Assembly: GCA_903913315.1 (NCBI GenBank)
Contig: CAIWKX010000045.1
Coordinates: forward strand, 1-64,000
Direction: 5' to 3'
DNA: 64,000 nucleotides
Source of the DNA: an uncultured Bacteroidota bacterium
GTDB lineage: Bacteria; Bacteroidota; Bacteroidia; Flavobacteriales; Flavobacteriaceae
Under the pieces are notes generated by a model. It saw nothing but the letters and a program-made list of their open reading frames with translations. It ran no database searches and was not told the origin of the DNA. A program made the position numbers and the translations under genes. The first letter of the stretch is position 1. The number at the start of each line of letters is the position of its first letter. Of this stretch, positions 61,689-64,000 are shown in pieces.

Positions 61689-62531
61689 ATGAAAGTATTT
61701 ATAATAGGAACAGGATTAATAGGAGGTTCAATGGCATTAGATATGAAATCAATTTATGATGATGCGACTATTTTTGGAATTGATGCTGATGAGAAACATC
61801 TTTATGAAGCACTACATCTCGGAATCATTGATGAAAAATCAACTGAAAGTGATTTAATTAACGCAGATTTAGTGATTGTTTCGGTGCCAGTTGATGTCGC
61901 TTTAGTAATTTTGCCCAATATTTTGAATGCGATTGGAGAACAAACATTGGTTTTTGATGTTGGATCTACTAAAAGTCCAATATGTGATGTTATTTCAACT
62001 CATCCGAAAAGGAGAAACTTTATGGCATGTCATCCAATTGCAGGTACAGAGTTTTCAGGACCCAAAGCAGCAATTAAAGGCTTGTTTGAAGGCAAAACCA
62101 ATATCATTTGTGAGGTGGAAAAGACCACTTTCAAATTGCAAGAAAAAGGAATGGATTTGTTTAAAAAATTAGGAATGCGCATACGTTATATGGATCCAAA
62201 ATCGCACGACAAACACATTGCTTATGTCTCGCATTTGTCACACATAAGTTCTTTTATGTTAGGTAAGACAGTCATTGAAAAAGAGAAAGACGAACAAGAT
62301 ATTTTTGATATGGCAGGATCTGGTTTTGAAAGCACCGTACGTTTAGCTAAAAGCTCCCCAGCCATGTGGACTCCCATTTTTAAACAAAATAAAAAGCAGG
62401 TGGTAAAGTCGCTAGAGGAATATATTTTGAATTTGACTCATTTTAAAGAGTTACTTGAAAATGATAAGTATGAAGAGGTATTTAATGAAATGCAAAACAC
62501 GAATAGAATTAAAGAAATACTAAACAGGTAG
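61689..62531 (+). CDS. tyrA: Prephenate dehydrogenase
   Basis: The 280-residue protein has the N-terminal Rossmann motif I-I-G-T-G-L-I-G-G-S near residue 5, V-F-D-V-G-S-T-K near 94 and C-H-P-I-A-G-T-E-F-S-G-P-K-A near 114 with the conserved catalytic-type His. A helical dimerisation domain follows with H-I-A-Y-V-S-H-L-S-H. There is no ACT or chorismate mutase domain. It makes 4-hydroxyphenylpyruvate for Tyr. The 103-nt gap before it is AT-rich with repeated GATTTTTGAA segments and no obvious terminator. Confidence 0.94.
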   Translation: MKVFIIGTGLIGGSMALDMKSIYDDATIFGIDADEKHLYEALHLGIIDEKSTESDLINADLVIVSVPVDVALVILPNILNAIGEQTLVFDVGSTKSPICDVISTHPKRRNFMACHPIAGTEFSGPKAAIKGLFEGKTNIICEVEKTTFKLQEKGMDLFKKLGMRIRYMDPKSHDKHIAYVSHLSHISSFMLGKTVIEKEKDEQDIFDMAGSGFESTVRLAKSSPAMWTPIFKQNKKQVVKSLEEYILNLTHFKELLENDKYEEVFNEMQNTNRIKEILNR

Positions 62532-62607
62532 TAGGTTTTAGGTGATAGGTTTTAGGAATTTTTCCAAACTTACAACCTACAACCCACGAATTACAACCTA
62601 AATAAAA

Positions 62608-63693
62608 ATGGAAAATAATAAAGAAATGAGAACGTGGTTGAATGATTTTAATTTGCCACACCCAATTGTAATCGCTGGACCATGTAGTGCAGAAACAGAA
62701 GAACAAGTTTTGAAAATTGCTCATGAATTGAAAGATTCAAAAGTATCGGTTTTTAGAGCGGGAATTTGGAAACCAAGAACACGTCCGGGAGGATTTGAAG
62801 GCGTGGGTGAAATAGGTTTGAAATGGTTGCAAAAAGCCAAAGCAGAAACAGGTTTGTTGATGGCGGTTGAAGTAGCCAACGCCGCTCATGTGAAGTTAGC
62901 ATTAGAGCACGATATAGACGTGTTATGGATTGGTGCACGAACTACCGTCAACCCATTCGCAGTGCAAGAAATTGCAGATGCCTTGCAAAATACTGATAAA
63001 ATTGTCTTAATAAAAAACCCTGTGAATCCAGATTTAGCTTTGTGGATTGGTGGTGTAGAGCGATTGTATAATGCAGGAATTAAAAAGCTAGGAATTATTC
63101 ATAGAGGGTTTTCAACGTATGAAAAAACTAAATATAGAAACAATCCTGAATGGCAAATTGCTATTGATTTCCAACATAAGTTTCCTGATTTACCATTAAT
63201 TATTGATCCATCACACATTACGGGGAATAGGGAAATGATTTTTCAAGTGTCGCAAGAAGCATTGGATTTGAATTATGACGGGATGATTATTGAAACACAC
63301 ATTGATCCTGATAATGCATGGAGTGATGCTGCTCAACAGGTAACTCCAAGTCATTTAAAAAAAATCATTTTCGATTTAACTATCCGTAAAGAAACCGATG
63401 AAGCTGATGATTACCAACAAAGACTAAACAAATTGCGTGGAAAAATAGATGAATTTGATGCTAAATTATTAGACGTTATTGGAAAAAGAATGAAGGTAGC
63501 TGAAGATATTGGTGCTTTAAAAAAAGAAAAAAACGTAGCGGTTTTGCAAAACAAACGATGGAATGAAATTCTTGATAAAATGGTAGCTGACGGAAATCAA
63601 AAAGGATTGAGTGAAGAGTTTATTGTTCAATTTTTCAAAGCCATTCACCAAGAAAGTATTACACATCAAGAGAAAATATTTAATCAATTATGA
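62608..63693 (+). CDS. Bifunctional DAHP synthase / chorismate mutase
   Basis: The 361-residue fusion protein has a type I-beta DAHP synthase at about 1-260 (I-A-G-P-C-S-A-E-T near 22, F-R-A-G-I-W-K-P-R-T-R-P near 48, W-I-G-A-R-T-T near 110, I-D-P-S-H-I-T-G near 197). An AroQ-type chorismate mutase follows at about 268-355 (L-N-K-L-R-G-K-I-D-E-F-D-A-K-L-L, then I-G-A-L-K-K-E-K). It supplies both the first shikimate step and the Phe/Tyr branch step. In such fusions the mutase domain often makes the synthase sensitive to prephenate or chorismate. Last gene of the attenuator-controlled operon. Confidence 0.95.
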   Translation: MENNKEMRTWLNDFNLPHPIVIAGPCSAETEEQVLKIAHELKDSKVSVFRAGIWKPRTRPGGFEGVGEIGLKWLQKAKAETGLLMAVEVANAAHVKLALEHDIDVLWIGARTTVNPFAVQEIADALQNTDKIVLIKNPVNPDLALWIGGVERLYNAGIKKLGIIHRGFSTYEKTKYRNNPEWQIAIDFQHKFPDLPLIIDPSHITGNREMIFQVSQEALDLNYDGMIIETHIDPDNAWSDAAQQVTPSHLKKIIFDLTIRKETDEADDYQQRLNKLRGKIDEFDAKLLDVIGKRMKVAEDIGALKKEKNVAVLQNKRWNEILDKMVADGNQKGLSEEFIVQFFKAIHQESITHQEKIFNQL

Positions 63694-63781
63694 ATTGCGA
63701 ATTACGAATTACGAATTAGGTAATGTAAATATGTTGTAATTTTGCAATTCATAATTCGTAATTTACAATTCATAATTAAAT
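63693..63781. repeat. Short direct and inverted AATTACG / CGTAATT repeats
   Basis: GAATTGCGAATTACGAATTA continuing with one more CGAATTA (63691-63718) faces inverted copies AATTCATAATTCGTAATTTA and CAATTCATAATTAA (63746-63780). A TAATTTTG box at 63737-63744 between them may be the rsgA promoter. Confidence 0.6.
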
Positions 63782-64000
63782 ATGACAGGTATCGTTTATA
63801 AATCTACCGGAAGTTGGTATACCGTGAAATCAAATCAAGGCGATTTTATGGAATGTCGTATCAAAGGAAAATTCAGAATTAAAGGAATCAAGAGTACCAA
63901 TCCAATTGCTGTTGGTGATATTGTAGATTATGATTTAGATGAAAGCTCTGACGTTGTTACAGGAACGATAAATAACATTCATGACAGAAAAAATTATATT
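63782..64000 (+). CDS. rsgA: Ribosome small-subunit-dependent GTPase A, N-terminal fragment
   Basis: The first 73 codons only; the gene runs off the window. The start is the ATG at 63782. The peptide is the RsgA OB-fold: G-I-V-Y-K-S-T-G-S-W-Y-T-V, C-R-I-K-G-K-F-R-I-K-G-I-K-S-T-N-P-I-A-V-G-D, then the T-G-T-I-N-N-I-H-D-R-K-N-Y-I segment leading into the GTPase domain. RsgA assists late 30S subunit maturation. Confidence 0.93.
   Translation, partial: MTGIVYKSTGSWYTVKSNQGDFMECRIKGKFRIKGIKSTNPIAVGDIVDYDLDESSDVVTGTINNIHDRKNYI

Noticed and set aside
1-64000. tRNA, rRNA, insertion sequences, prophage or origin features
   Set aside because: No acceptor-stem/T-loop patterns, transposase-like proteins, integrases, terminal repeats of IS type or DnaA-box clusters were seen while reading both strands.

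Overview
The window looks like a chromosomal segment of a Flavobacterium-type member of the Bacteroidota. It is AT-rich, its promoters follow the Bacteroidota pattern (TTTG about 19-21 nt upstream of TAnnTTTG), and it carries type IX secretion (T9SS) and gliding genes (sprA, porP/sprF family, gldA, type A and type B sorting domains), the XrtF exosortase pair, a mevalonate-pathway cluster and a MetH split in two. Most of it is core genome. I see no prophage, insertion sequence, rRNA, tRNA or CRISPR array.

Layout. 1-1.3 kb: end of a T9SS type B protein and its PorP/SprF partner. 1.3-5.4 kb: gamma-carbonic anhydrase, a leftward UbiA / mevalonate kinase / diphosphomevalonate decarboxylase block, and a divergent TspO. 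5.6-12.8 kb: purH, then the cell-shape operon mreBCD-mrdA(PBP2)-rodA. 12.8-15.5 kb: a gene-poor accessory island with a mirror-symmetric 21-bp repeat array, a possible decayed gene, an orphan membrane protein and a protein of six 20-residue repeats. 15.6-21.5 kb: thioredoxin, two POT peptide transporters and a dipeptidyl-peptidase IV type protease. 21.6-32.7 kb: vanZ-gcvH, the giant sprA, ruvA and maeB. 33-37.8 kb: small membrane proteins, pnp, rpsO and a GAF protein. 37.9-44.7 kb: XrtF and its partner, an ATP-cone/PD-(D/E)XK nuclease coupled to a beta-CASP metallo-beta-lactamase nuclease, a metal (probably copper) cluster and DedA. 44.8-45.0 kb: a second 21-bp repeat array of unrelated sequence. 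45.2-56.4 kb: metK and the methionine operon metX-hom-osmC-metZ-metH(N)-metH(C)-metF. 56.5-59.3 kb: PagL-like acyloxyacyl hydrolase, a GIN-domain lipoprotein and gldA. 59.4-63.7 kb: the aromatic amino-acid operon pheA-aminotransferase-tyrA-DAHP synthase/chorismate mutase. The window ends inside rsgA.

Regulation is the richest part. The Phe/Tyr operon has what looks like a complete, apparently unannotated attenuator: a 30-residue leader peptide with a YFSYFFYFFF run, an antiterminator of about 14 bp and a competing intrinsic terminator ending just before pheA. Two different SAM riboswitch classes lie 1.3 kb apart: a SAM-II-like element starting at the predicted metK transcription start, and a SAM-I (S-box) element before metX. 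The two 21-bp repeat arrays have different sequences but the same period, close to two DNA helical turns, and both contain inverted copies.

All identifications come from reading the sequence and from knowledge of protein families; no database search or structure prediction was run.
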